Part shown: positions 1 through 12,004 of the stretch, in pieces
Numbering within the stretch: position 1 is the first letter of the stretch
Layout: every line of letters begins with the position of its first letter
Assembly: GCF_028502605.1 (NCBI RefSeq)
Contig: NC_079235.1
Span: 2,480,001 to 2,544,000, forward strand
Length of the DNA stretch: 64,000 bases
Source: Trichoderma breve
Lineage: Eukaryota > Ascomycota > Sordariomycetes > Hypocreales > Hypocreaceae
Reading direction: 5' to 3'
Notes under the pieces: model-generated
The model's input: the letters and a program-made list of their open reading frames with translations, nothing else
Database searches by the model: none
Told to the model about the DNA's origin: nothing
Made by a program: the position numbers and the translations under genes

Positions 1-1959
1 CGCGCAGATCGTCGTTACCGCACCACCATCCTCGCTCTTGTTATCGCCCTCATCATCCTGCTAGCGACCAACCTCTACCTGTCTCTGCCCTACTTCTTCC
101 CCGGTCACGGCCCCGGTTCCTGTCCGGCTCCTAGCAAGGTGCCGCAGTACTTCCAGACATCGCCGGAGCTGTGGGCTGGGCCAACAGCCACCGGCAATGC
201 CGCCTTCTTAGCACAGACAAGGACCTTTGACCCGACCGCGACCTTTGTGCCCAATGAGCCGCTGCAGACGGCCATCCCCGTCCAGGGCATGAAGCCCGGC
301 AACGAGACTATTTTCAAGATGATGGGCTACTTGTCTCCCTACTTTCCCTCCCCTGGGTTTGGAGTCAATGAGTACCCGCTTCCCGCAGGAGCAGAGATCG
401 TCCAGGTCCAGATGTTGTCCCGTCATGGCGCCCGCTACCCTACCTCTGGTGTCGGCGTTGTCAACTTCGCCCAGCGCATTGCCAATGCCTCTAGCGACTT
501 TAACCCCAAGGGGCCATTGGGCTTTCTCAAGGGTTGGGAGTACCATCTTGGGTCAGAGATTCTAGTGCCCAAGGGTCGTGAAGAGCTGTACAACTCGGGT
601 AAGCATAGCAACAATATGCAATGCGGGTTGCCACGGAGAAAGCTGACATTTGCATAGGAGTTCTTCATAGCTACATGTATGGCAGTCTGTATAATCCAAA
701 CAGCAAGATTATTGTTCGCACAACGGTAAGGCTCACGGCTTAGCAAACAAGTAGTACTAAAAGTCGATTTCGTTGCGTACTGACAACTCGATATAGACAC
801 AAGATCGTATGCTCAAGTCGGCTGAGAACTGGATGGCTGGCTTTTTTGGGTTGGAATGGTGAGAATTTCAATATGAACTACTTTCATTGTGGGCCATGAC
901 TTACAAAGCCTAGGACAAACAACGCAACAATCGAAGTCATCATCGAAGCTGCTGGTTTCAACAACTCTTTAGCAGGTTCCCTCAATTGCCCCAATTCTTA
1001 CACCAAAATATCGGCAAACGAAGCCAAGCAGCAATGGATCAACACCTACCTTCAAGATGGTATGTATTCGTCTGGTCCTATCTGGTTTCAAAAGTATCAA
1101 GACCGCTAATGCCAGGTAGCTCTTCATCGTTTCAATGCGTTGACAGATGGATTTGAATGGACCATTGACGACGTATACAATGCCCAGACCATGTGCCCTT
1201 ACGAGACAGTAGCGTACGGCTTCAGCATGTTTTGCGACTTATTCACCTATGAAGAGTGGCAAGGTTTTGGCTATTCGATCGACGTGTGGTTCTCAGGAGG
1301 CAATGCTTTTCACAGTCCTACCGGAGTATGTATCTGAATCTCCCATCTCAGCACAAATTGACGCTCGGAACACTAATACTTTATTCTCGACGCAGAGGGC
1401 AATTGGCATTGGCTATCAACAGGAAGTCCTCGCTCGGTTGAAGAACCATACCCTCGGCTACTCTGGCTCGCAAATCAACGTCACCCTGGATAACAACACG
1501 GAGACCTTCCCCCTTAACCAGAGCCTCTACTTTGACTTTTCCCACGACACCAACATTGTTTCCATCCTCACTGCATTCGGTCTCCGTCAATTTGCCGAGG
1601 AACTCCCAGCTGATCGATACCCCGGAGCGCACAACTTCACCGTCGCACACATCACCCCCTTTGGCGCCCGTCTCGACATTGAGATTATCAAGACGCCGAA
1701 ACCCGTCTCGCCCAACCGCGATGGTTATCTCCGCGGCGAAGAGCAGAAATACGTTCACTTCATTCTCAACCAACGAACGATTCCTCTGGGGCTAAGTTTT
1801 CCCGAATGCGATGCAGACCGTAAAGATGGCTGGTGCGAATTCGATACCTTTGTCAAGATACAAGAAGGCATGTCGGAGAAAGCGAGCTACGACCATGCCT
1901 GCCATGGAGAGTACGATAAGGAGCCTTATGGAAAGATTACCGATGGTGCTCCAAACTGA
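1..1959 (+). CDS. Histidine acid phosphatase / 3-phytase-like, 5' partial, membrane-anchored
   Basis: Hydrolyses phosphomonoesters (phytate or other organic phosphate) at the cell surface or in the secretory path. The frame is open from base 1, so the start lies outside the window. Exons by splice signals: 1-598, 658-725, 797-858, 914-1059, 1120-1325, 1396-1959, giving 547 visible residues. The first residues form a hydrophobic segment (about residues 9-30, ILALVIALIILL core), which looks like a type II anchor rather than a cleaved signal. The HAP signature RHGARYP is encoded near 421-441 (catalytic His). The second catalytic motif SHDTN lies near 1540, and VRTT follows in exon 2. Family membership (histidine acid phosphatase branch 2) is secure; preference for phytate is inference. 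It converges with the ammonium permease gene downstream. Confidence 0.92.
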
Positions 1960-2789
1960 GAGAGACAAGATTTTATTACTTGGGGGAAAGGAAGAAGATT
2001 TTATAACAACTTTTTTTTAATATGGCGAAAGACATTGCTATCGATTGGTAAACAGAGTAAAATGTACGGCGCTTACGGAATCTTGAACGGGATTTAAATG
2101 TTCTTACTTTTTTGGAGACTTGGAAAGAAAAGAAGGCGCGGGTTATAATAAAGACGGTGTTTGGAACGGCATGGCTAGTCAAATTGTCAAATGATGATCT
2201 GTTTTGAGTTACGACTTGGTTCTCCCTGTCGTCGGTTTAGCATTCAGCTGGTTTAAGAAATGACATGCAACCGTGATTGCGCTGTTTATAAAAGTTTACG
2301 TCTGAAGACAGATCTACAGAATATCTAAAAGCAAGATGGTGAATCAATTCATCAATATAATTCCCATGAAGAGACCAACACAGCCATTCTCCTATCCTCA
2401 TCATCGTCTCAAGTTTCATTCTTTCAAATTCAAACGTCTACTTTTAAAATAACACGGCACATCACGTTGATGATAGCAAGATAGAAACGTTTGATCCAAC
2501 TTTCAAGTATATTCATTGATAATCATCCACACGCTGGTATCTACAAAAAGAGTTTGCGCTCTATATAAATCATGCCATCCAATCCCTCCACGGGAATAAA
2601 ACCTCAAAACGCCCGCTATGTAAAGCCCCGGATAGATATGTGTTCAAACAACAAATACAGCGCCGCAGTGGAAATTAAAAATTGCGGACAAATATAATAA
2701 CATGAACAAGGAACGGCTTTTGTATAACCTCCCATTTTGTGAAAAGGAAAAAAAAAATTGAAACAAGGCGTATACACAAGACAGCAGCC
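1960..2789. other. Intergenic, convergent 3' ends
   Basis: This AT-rich spacer lies between the stop of the phosphatase gene and the stop of the ammonium permease gene, which point at each other. It should hold the 3' UTRs and polyadenylation sites of both. No open frame with family resemblance is visible. Confidence 0.7.
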
Positions 2790-4572
2790 TTAGTCGCGCT
2801 TCTCGTTGCTCTGACTGCCCTCGGTGGTCTCGCTACTCTCCGAGCGCTCCCTGGCGCGATCATCGAACGTCGATGCGGGTTTCCTCTCTTCGGTCTGTGT
2901 GTCAGCCAAGCTGGCAGAGCGAGCCATGTTGGCATGCTCCTGGATGCCGTGCTGAGGCTCAATCAGGATGGTGCTCTCGTGGGCAGGCTCTTCGCGCTGG
3001 GGGCTCCAAGCCAAAAAGTCTCGTCGGACCTCAACGTAGTCGTATGAAAACTCGCCGTGTTGGTCGTCGTCCATACCGAGGAGCTCAGCTTCTTCGGAGG
3101 CACGCAGCTTGAGGCCGGGGATGAGATCAATGATTTTGGCAATGATGGCGGACATGACAAAGGCATAGGCAGAACCGGCGACGATAGCAGCGATTTGCCA
3201 TCCGATGAGGACATAGTGGCCGTCGACAAAGCCACCAATGGCACCACTGTTAACTCCGTCGAGACCGATGATGCTACCGCTAGCGAAAAAGGCGTTGAAA
3301 ATGAGACCGACCATGCCACCGATACCGTGCTCAGCGAAAACGTCGAGAGAGTCATCGATTCGAATAAGGAATTTGACTGTTGAATAAATGTTAGAGAACT
3401 GTCTCGATACTTTCTCAAGGTTTTCATTGACTATAAAGGTCAAAACTTACTTTTGGTGCCAAAGTTACAGCAGACGCCGGCAACGACACCCAAGATGATG
3501 CTAGCCCATGGGGTAATGAAACCAGACGCAGGAGTGGCAGCAACCAGGCCCGAGATGGTTCCGGAACACCAACCGACCATGGACCACTTCTTGGCAAGAC
3601 GGAAATCGAGGAGACACCAAGTCATGGCGGCGAACATGGCTGTGAGGCACGAGTTCCAGCAGGCCATGACAGCTCGGAGGTTGGCACCGAAGGCAGATCC
3701 GCCGTTAAAGCCCAGCCATCCGAACCACAGAAGAACGGTGCCGAGAGTGATGAGGGAGATGTTGTGGGGCCGGAAGTTCATCATCATCTTCTCGTTTCGG
3801 CGGCCCAGGACCCAGGAGTAGGCGAGAGCCGAGACACCGGAGCCGATCTCGACGGGGACACCACCGGCATAATCGAGGACGCCGTTCTTGAAAGCCCAGC
3901 CGTTGGCGTTCCACACCCAGTATGCCAGGGGGCAGTAGACGAGGGTGGCCCAGAAGAAGCAGAAAACCATGCTCGGGACCACCCGGCCACGTTCGGCAAC
4001 GGCTCCGACAGTCAGGCAGGCGGTGACGGCGCAGAACATCATCTGATAGAAGGAGTAGAGGAGGGCCGGGATCAGGGGAGAGCCAATCGATGGGGTAGCC
4101 AGGACCCTCTGGAGCCCAAAGTGGTTGAGGTTGCCAATGTAGCCATTATTGGAAGTCGAGCTGAAGGCTAAAGAGTAACCCCAAAAGTACCACTGGAAGA
4201 CAATGACGCTAAAGGACATCATCGTCACCCAGAGCATGGAGAGGGCGGACTTTCTGCGAGCGAGGCCCGAATAGAGAAAGGAGACGCCAGGTACCATGAG
4301 AAGCACCATACAGGCGGCCACCAGGATGAAGGCCTGGTCTCCGGATTGATACCATTGGTTCAGGTTTTCGGTCCCTGAAGCAAAGGCTTGTCAGTGACCC
4401 CGTGGTCCATTTCATCTCGGAACCATGACTTGCATATTGGGAGATAAGGGAAATCGGGTGCTACATGAGGAACGGGGTCAAGTCAAGGCTACTATCGTTA
4501 CATACTGGCATCACCCCCGAGGGAACCTGTCCCATTAAACACGGTCGGGGCCCCAAGATGGGCGTAGGACAT
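2790..4572 (-). CDS. Ammonium transporter, Mep/Amt family (Mep1/3 type)
   Basis: Plasma-membrane ammonium permease. Exons 4572-4506, 4374-3451 and 3376-2790 give 525 residues, a usual length for fungal Mep proteins. The ATG at 4572 gives a short extracellular N-terminus with NGTG (possible N-glycosylation), followed by about eleven hydrophobic segments. Family motifs are present: the PGVSFLYSGL segment, FRPHN near residues 223-227, and FAEHGIGG with the second pore histidine at H347. The first twin-His position is a glutamate (E198, in GGVPVEIGSG; codon at 3848-3850), the arrangement known from yeast Mep1/Mep3 rather than Mep2. The cytosolic tail carries the conserved LRASEEAELLGMD and SYDYVEVRRDF stretches. 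Many GATA elements lie upstream, consistent with nitrogen control. Permease identity is very secure; the Mep1/3 assignment rests on the single residue. Confidence 0.96.
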
Positions 4573-5750
4573 GATGGGCTAAGCGAAATCCGGGGTTTCG
4601 TCGAGTAGATGTTGGAGAAGCAGCCACGAGGACCAGATAAACGAGCGATAGGACGCGGAGTGAGATGAGACGAGGAGAAATCGAGGATAGGTCGGATGCC
4701 GGCACAGGCAGGGCGAGGATCCGGGAAGCCTGAGCTACGGCAAAGCGTTGTGATAAGGTTGCAGGAGGTGAGATGCCTCTGGAGGTTCGACCAGAGATAA
4801 GACGTGCAGGAGAGGAAGAGAGATGAGAGGAAGGAAAGGGTAGCAGGACCAGATTAGGAGGAAAGACGGAGGAGGAGGAGGAGGCTTAGAGATAACGGAC
4901 AGGCTTAGATCCGTTGTATATAGCATGCACATCGCCTTCAACACCACTCAGGCAGTCCCCGATTTCGACAGCACGGCGACAAACCGGGAGCAAGGACGCT
5001 GGGGCCCTGTCAAGGGCCACCACGCCTCTTCTTTTTTTCCTCTCATCAGCCCAGCCCTGGGGGGGGGCCATGTTGGAGCCAATTACCCCAGACAGGGTCG
5101 TCCGAGGCCAGAGATAAGACACCAGGGGTGGGCGGTTCTGGCTGCTGTCTTGTTCGAAGAGCGTTGTGCCACAGATTGGGATTATCTCGGGGAGGCCATG
5201 GGGGTGTGGCCACAAGCGAACGGGGGGGTGGTTTGTCTATCTCATCTCACTGTTCGTTATCTCGGGGCGAAGGGCTGTGGATGCTGGGGCTAAGGGCTTA
5301 GTTCGAAGCGCGGCGCGAATCTGCATTGCTGAGGCATGAAGGCGAAAAGCAACTGGGTCGACAGCGACGATGAATGACGCTTGTAAATGGAATGAGTTGG
5401 TTGAAGGTTCGTGGAGAAGGAGGAAGTGATTTTCTCGTCCGTCTGTTTGTTTCTTCTGGTCGAGAAATTCTGCTTGGATTACTTAATCATCAAACGATGA
5501 GGAAAACAAGGGCAGGAGCAAGACAATGAAAAAGCAATCATTCGGGAAAGCGCAGCGCCACGAACGCGGATTATCGACCCGGAAGCAGCAGCGAAGAAAA
5601 AAAGGATACAAAGATACAAAGTGACATTGGCGATAGTAAGGCCAGAGATAAGGTGGGCGTGTATAATCGAGGTACGTACGACAAAAGCCAAGATACGGTC
5701 ATCGAAATCGCCAGGTACGTATCTTTTCCGCATGTGGGCGGGTGAGATAA
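4573..5750 (-). promoter_or_regulatory. GATA-element cluster upstream of the ammonium permease
   Basis: Thirteen HGATAR motifs on either strand were counted by eye, at about 4635, 4646, 4751, 4795, 4889, 5112, 5182, 5237, 5257, 5571, 5631, 5646 and 5745. Roughly three to four are expected by chance in this length. HGATAR is the known binding site of AreA/Nit2-type GATA factors that activate ammonium permeases under nitrogen limitation. A further site lies at 6183 and one in the first intron at 4442. A (GGA)n purine tract sits at about 4868-4884. Confidence 0.6.
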
Positions 5751-8351
5751 CGCTAGTCGGAAAGCGTTCTAGCGGCGAGACAACAATAGAACATGTAAAT
5801 GCAGCACACATTGCCGCGCAGCCCAAGTATCGGCCGAGTATCGGTGAGGCCGCAAACAGGGGAGTCTTTTTCTTTTCTTTTCATTTGTCTTTGTCGTTTT
5901 GGCTGGAGCCGGATAAGCAGCAAATCTGCAACCCTGAACATTTTCGTTGGATTCTTCTTATTGTTTTTTATTTCTCTCTTAGTCGTTCGGTTCCCACGCT
6001 TGGTAGATAGGTAATTGATTGATTGAAAAGGGCGGCAATTCACCCGGGCCTATTATCCATCAACTAGAAAACAATCGGCTTTGTCTCGCCTCCTTGACAA
6101 AAGGCCGTCATCGGCATCGCCAGCCCGAGACAGAACACAACTCATGTTCTTCCTCAAGACAAAGTGAGCCGACAACCCGAACAGATAAGACAGGTTTCTT
6201 CTGCGCTGATGGAGCACGAGTACTCGTACAAGCAGAAAGTACGAGTATATACATTCTGCAGTTAACCAGGGGGTTGCATTGAATCAATGTCCCAGCCCAT
6301 ATTACTAAGACGCCTCACCCACAAGGAATGCTTCCCTGTCCTCTTCAGCTGATGCTGAGAAGAGGAACTCGTACAACTTTTACCGCCTTCCCCCAGCTGG
6401 CCCGTCAATGCCGTCACTTCATCATGTAAAGCCTGATAAGCCCACTCTTGACGGGAGCGAAGCCGGCGAGGTTGGGGCCCTGCAGTGGGGGGAAACCCGC
6501 GCCCTTGGCCGTACCTTGCTTAGCTGACTTGAGTCTCTCCTCTGTGCACGTCAAATTACCTATTATGTACAACTAAGGTGCTGATAGAGAATGGTGCCTG
6601 AAGTACCGAGTTTACGATAGCCCAGGCTCCGTGAATAGATACGATTCAGAAAAAGGGTCTCCGTTACGGCATTCTCGTCTGTCAAGGGCGCTCCGGCGCC
6701 TTCGGGCGACCCGCCGTGGCTATTTAGTGCCATTGAGTGGCGGCCCAAGTAAATATCGCTGCTAGTAATAAGAGTATACATTGGCGTCTGTCAAAAGCGT
6801 GGGCTTGCGACGAGCCGCGGGTTTTGCCTCTCTCTTGAAAAAGTCGCGTGTACTTTGATGTTTCACAATTCAGCGCGCATCACCAGTTCTCGACGGCAAC
6901 CTGCACCGGCACGCTGGCTCCTGGTTGAGACATGTCGTCTCGCACACGCAAGGGAGAGAAAGATTACAATGAACCAGTTTTACAGTAATAAGAAATGGAA
7001 AAGAGTAAAATATTCCACCGATCTTCCGTAAAGGCAAACCCCAGAGTTTCCCTCGGACAACAAAGTAATACCTCACGTGCACACGCCGATTCTTCCCCGG
7101 GTTCCTCCAGAGAAACCCCAAATCTCATCTCCAGTAAGGTTACTCAATAAAACACCCCCATGACCCAAACCCGGGAAAATCTCGTGCCACCAACACACAA
7201 ACTCGGAAAACACAAGCAAGAAAATAAAATCTCAGTATTCGCTACCCCAGCCCCAGCCTATCCCTTCCCTTCTTTTCCCACCCCCGCCCGCCCTCTTTGT
7301 CTTTCCCCCCCATCGATCCGGTCGATTTTGAAGGAATAGATCCTCGGTTACCCGTGCATTGGCATGTTTTACTAAGCCCAGTAGCACATGAAAAAATATT
7401 GATCCCGGGGGAGGAGGGGGGCGCAACAAGTAAAAAAGTACGTGAGCCCAACTTTTCGTTATCAGAAGATTGTCTAGCCAATCACAGCCCCGCTTGCTCA
7501 TTACGTTCGAGAAACCCCGATTTGGCGATTTGCGGAGCAGCGCCCGTGTTGCCTATCGGATCATCGTCCCGCTGTGCTGGATGCGTACAAGCACCAACGC
7601 TTGGGATCGACTTGGCAACGTTTCTTTCTGACTTGCGTTGCTTTTTGCCTTTGCCATGTTTTGCGTGTCTTGGCGTCTTTCGCTTATATCTGTGCTTAAA
7701 AGTCTATGAGTCTGTATGTAGCTGTAAACATCCAAGAGTAGCAAACGGACTGTAGAATGTTGTGCTAATACTTGCTTCACACGTGATACTCGGAATAGCT
7801 GCTAACATAGATATCTCCCTCTTTACATGCCCCTTTGCCTTGCATGAGATCAGTTACGGCAACTCATACAGTTGCTCTTCCCCTGTTCTCTTTGCAAAAT
7901 TGTTGTATATGACAGTTAAACTCTTCTTTCAACTAATAGCCTCCTCTCCTATCCTCTCCTAGCGACTGACAACCCATCCTAGCGGGAGTTAAACCAATAT
8001 TTGGTTAACCCTGAAGCTTTGAATCTAACAACCTGAGTTTGAATTCGATTTTATCAAGGCCTAATCCTCCCACGCCCTATCATACATACAATCTACCATA
8101 TTCCCTTTTATCCCGCGTCGTGAATCAATCGGTACAGAAATTGCTCGACTTATTCTAGCTTCTTCAATCACTCGAGGATACCCTATAAGTCGCCAGTTTT
8201 AAAAAGAAGCACAAGTCATCACGACTACAAACTTACAAGTGAAGAGAAAAAGATGAGCAAAGAGACAGGACACGAAATTCTACCGTGTAGCCGGCTCCAT
8301 GTATTTTATTCATGATTCGATAAAGAGGCTATTGATTCGCTAAACCGACCA
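5751..8351. other. Intergenic, no supportable gene
   Basis: Distal upstream region of the ammonium permease and 3' flank of the CRT10-like gene. It contains a C-rich tract near 7275-7312 and a TACGAGTA/TACTCGTA cluster near 6215-6250. Open frames here, for example 7297-7755, begin at non-ATG codons and show no domain, so none is called. Confidence 0.6.
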
Positions 8352-10873
8352 TCAAAAGATGCAAAGTCTCCCAGTTTGTTCTTTCCTCGTCACTTCGTAC
8401 GTAAGGATATCGTGATTCCGATAATGCAGCATTAATCTATACCGCTTTGGTGCCGTTGCCCGGCTCGTTCTGTCGCCATACATACGGTCGTCGTCCTGTA
8501 CAGGCCCAACCGCAAGCCCGTGCAATGGTCGTAACACTGGTCGGCATGCCTCCTCTTCTGATGATCGAGGCAGAATGCATTCTACCCGAAGCCCATGATG
8601 CCACATCCCCGATGTCTTCGACGCAACAGGAGACCTGAGTTTCGTCGGAGTAACACAAAGAACCCGCCCAGTAGGCGACCCCACTACAACGAGAGAGAGC
8701 TCAGGGATGTGAAAGACCATGCTCAAGCGGCTGGTTGCGCGGAAATAGGGTCTTATGCTTCGTTCCTGAAACCAACTAAACGTGACGGCGTCGGGGCACA
8801 GAACCCCAATTTCTTTTGAGCGTGTGTCATGCTCTTCTCGAAGACTCCTGAGCTCCAGGTCCTTTTCCAATGTTCGAATAAAATGGTATCGCTTGGTAAA
8901 TCTTTTGAGGCGGTCTTCCGCTGCTGGGTCCTTGTTGTCATCTTCCTTGTTTTCATTGAACTCAATCTTCCTCCTTAAGAATTCAACAAGCTGTGTTGGG
9001 TGTCTAGGGATGACTTGAATCATCCCGCTATGAGGAAAAAATGCCATGTCGAGTCGAGTAGGAGGTGTACTAAGTCGGTTATGACTGCGCCGTCTCAAAG
9101 TCGTGACATTGGAACTCTTTCGCCTTTCATCCACTGACATGACAGTGTCTTGATCCATCGGTGAATCCTTTGCCTGGGTCAATGCCGGTTCAGGAGTGTC
9201 CGGGGAAGAGATAGCTTCTTGGAATTCCTGTACAGCGTACGCAAGCTGTCCGAGTATTTCATCTATATCGTGTAGCGCTTGGTCTTGTTGGAACTGCAGT
9301 CCTGCCGGTGGATGTGGAAAGAGCACTGCGCTGCCGCCGTGGTCTGCGGCAACGATTTCAGGAATTCCTTGGGCGGCAATATCTTGTTGGGCATCTTCTG
9401 CTTCGGTTTCCTGGCCCATCTCGCCGCTATCCTCTTCATCCTCCTCATCCTCCTCATCCGACTCGTCGCTGTCATTTTCTAGCTCTTCTTGTTCGACCTC
9501 ACTTTCGTCGCTGTGCTCGCCCATGAGATTGGGAGCAATGGCATCGCCTACGAGAGATTGTAAAGATTGGTTATGAAACATGTTCAGAACGTTGGGGAAA
9601 AACTGACCCGCCCTGGCTCCAAGCATGGGAGGAGGGCATGGGTTGTCCGGGATGGCTGCGAGGCATTCTGCCACATTCACCATCGGCTGCAAGCATCCCG
9701 ATCCCGGCTGGAAGATGCTGAGCGCCTCCTCGGGTAACCCAAGCATCTCCTCGAGAGTGTTGACTGGCACAAAGGATTCTTCAGAAAGAGCCAGTACACC
9801 CCATCCCCTAGAAGAAAGAAAAACCACCATCAGAATCTTGCATCAAATAGGTCGTTGCGCTCTCCAAACGCTTGCTTACCGTGATGGTGCTGGCCAGAAT
9901 TCTTCACTCTGCAGTATAAGATGTTTAGATGGCGGAATCTGGACTACAGGCTGGGAAATTCTCCATATATCTGCTATCCAGATGACCCCATTGATATCTA
10001 CTGCGCATATCTTCTCAGCCTGGCCGTCCTCGCTATCGGCGAAGCAGATGTTGGGGATGTTGGACGCTTCAGCCCCAAAAGCCACCACGATCCTCCAGTT
10101 GCGTGCCCTCCTAGGAATACTTGATTGGGTATTGCCGCTGCTCTGGCAGCAATCGCAGAATTCTCGTATTCTTTTTGATTTCTTCTGACATGTGGTGAGG
10201 GCAAAAGCAAAAACCGTCACCTCGTATCGATTCGAGCTCACAGCTATAAGGCGAGACTTGCGATGGATGGCCAGCCCCCAAGCCGTATGGCCGACATTCT
10301 CCTGAAAGAAGCGTCTCGGCTGACGATGGGCGTGCGCTTTCCCAGCGCTTCTCTTGGTTCTGGAAATTGAATCTGCAATCTCCTTGACATAGTACGCAAC
10401 CACATCTCCATCATCGTAGCAAGCGACTAGAATCTCTTCTCTCCCGAGGTAGCCCGTAATAATGTGATTGATGATATGCGGAGTATCAGGATCGATATAA
10501 CCACCAATAGAAAGAGCTTCTTTACTTGGCCTAGGGTAAATTTGGAGGTCGGGGTCTCGGGGAATCGTTTGTTTCGGAATGCTTCGAGGAGTGTAGGCGA
10601 ATATATGACCTTGATATGCGACAAAGTAGAGCTAACATCAGAAAACTCTTGTCAGTCATTTCCATTTACGCCATTTGGCTTCTCTCCCCTCACGCACCCA
10701 CGTACATTGTGAGCTTGCGATAATGCCGTCAAATTGTTTCGATAGTTCTGCATGCTTGGGACGAGCCGATATATCGAGTCTTTGGGACGGCGCCTGTCTT
10801 CCTCGAGACCCGGAAGAAAAGTTTGCTGGGTGGATGGCCAAGCAAATGGCGATTCAAGGCCCTCTGGCTCCAT
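8352..10873 (-). CDS. CRT10-like WD-repeat protein
   Basis: Homologue of yeast Crt10, a WD-type protein linked to control of ribonucleotide reductase genes; the fungal role is inferred. Exons 10873-10706, 10631-9880 and 9807-8352 join in frame to 791 residues. Exon 2 has beta-propeller-like repeats (a stretch reading AWGLAIHRKSRLIAVSSN, then a later repeat containing ICFAD and GVIWIADIW). Exon 3 opens with RGWGVLALSEESFVPV and contains a long acidic run (Glu/Asp/Ser, encoded near 9400-9520) that could hold a localisation or interaction surface. The C-terminal part has further propeller strands (LSLVVVGSPTGRVLCV) and ends in YRNHDILTYEV. The assignment is by recognition of the overall pattern, not by alignment. 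The first ATG (10873) is inferred; the exon 1 donor is GTACGT. Confidence 0.8.
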
Positions 10874-11357
10874 CCCCAGTGAAGTTCGCTCTCGATCCCG
10901 GATCGCGCCCTTGGCTTCATTGCCAAACTATCAGGTCATCGTCCACGTCAGCTCCCTGCATCTGCGAGTCACCACCACGACCTAAAAACGACTTACCCTG
11001 TCCGTCGCTGTTTGTGTATAGCATCTTCCTACTGACAGGGTGCGAGGGCTAGGGGTCGGCGATTTCTTCGATGGGCGATCCATGGCCGTCGGGTGGAGGG
11101 GAGCCTCGCCACTGCGGGCAGACTGCGCGATCTCGGGACATGTAAATCAAGCAGTAGCAGTAGATATAGAAGAGCCGGATGGTGAGGGAGATGTTCAGGC
11201 GTGGGCGACTAGAGAATATAGAATATTTGATTGCGGACGACTATATCGGAGGCGATAAAAAGCAAAGTGGTGGGGAGTCAATTTGAAGCTTCCAAGAACC
11301 AGAGCGATGCAGTTGATAGCAGCGGCGACCCCACAATTTAGCGCATGAGATCAGCAA
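10874..11357. other. Intergenic upstream of the CRT10-like gene
   Basis: This should hold the promoter of the minus-strand CRT10-like gene. No clear TATA box or open frame of note is visible. Confidence 0.5.
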
Positions 11358-11380
11358 GGTGCTTTTATCGATAAAGCACC
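11358..11380. repeat. 23-bp near-perfect palindrome
   Basis: GGTGCTTTTATC is followed by GATAAAGCACC, an inverted repeat of 11 bp with one extra T in the left arm and ATCGAT at its centre. The right arm is also the first 11 bp of the duplicated unit that follows. Confidence 0.7.
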
Positions 11381-11583
11381 GGTCACTTGCAGCTACATTA
11401 CTAAAGATTTGATGGAATTACGGAACAGCATCAAGTGAGAAATAATGGATAACAATAACTTCATTCAGTTTTATTTATTCTCTAACATAATATTGTAGTG
11501 TATAGGATAGGATCGTAAAGTAATGCGTGATGATATACGCCACTATGAAAACAATTAATACATCGGTAGGTCAATAGATACCC
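11370..11583. repeat. Tandem direct repeat, copy 1 (AT-enriched)
   Basis: This 214-bp unit is repeated as copy 2 at 11590-11826. Shared landmarks in order are GATAAAGCACC, ACTTGCAGCT, TTACTAAAGATTTGATGGA, TTACGGAACAGCATCAAGTG, ATTCTCTAACATAA, GGATCGTAA and AATAGATACC. Where the copies differ, this copy almost always carries T or A against C or G in copy 2, often CA to TA, which resembles repeat-induced point mutation. No gene is seen inside. Confidence 0.85.
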
Positions 11584-11589
11584 TGCAAT

Positions 11590-11826
11590 GATAAAGCACC
11601 ATAGGTACCTCCTACCTAGGTATGTACTTGCAGCTGTTACTAAAGATTTGATGGAGTTACGGAACAGCATCAAGTGGGAAAACAGTGGACAGCAATGATG
11701 TAACTTCATTCAGCTTCATTCATTCTCTAACATAACATATAGCAGCGTACAGGATCGTAAGGCAATGCGTTATGACGCATGTCGCCATGAAAATAATTCC
11801 AATACGTCGGTGATCAAATAGATACC
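11590..11826. repeat. Tandem direct repeat, copy 2
   Basis: Second copy of the unit, 237 bp. It is longer because of an insertion of about 25 bp after GATAAAGCACC, built of TAGGTACC/TACCTAGGTA-type palindromic pieces. It keeps more C and G than copy 1. It lies in the 3' flank of the GH5 gene, about 180 bp from its stop codon. Confidence 0.85.
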
Positions 11827-12004
11827 TGGCAACCCCATGCCCATCCAAACGCCTCCAAAAGCGCCAGTGCATGTGCTCATCAAACTGGGTATGTAACCAA
11901 ATAACTCCACTCCATGATAAATCCATCAAACGATAGTACAAGCAGGCAAGATATCCTCTGCTTGCCTATGAAAAACAAACCAAAAAATTCATCCCAATTC
12001 CAAT

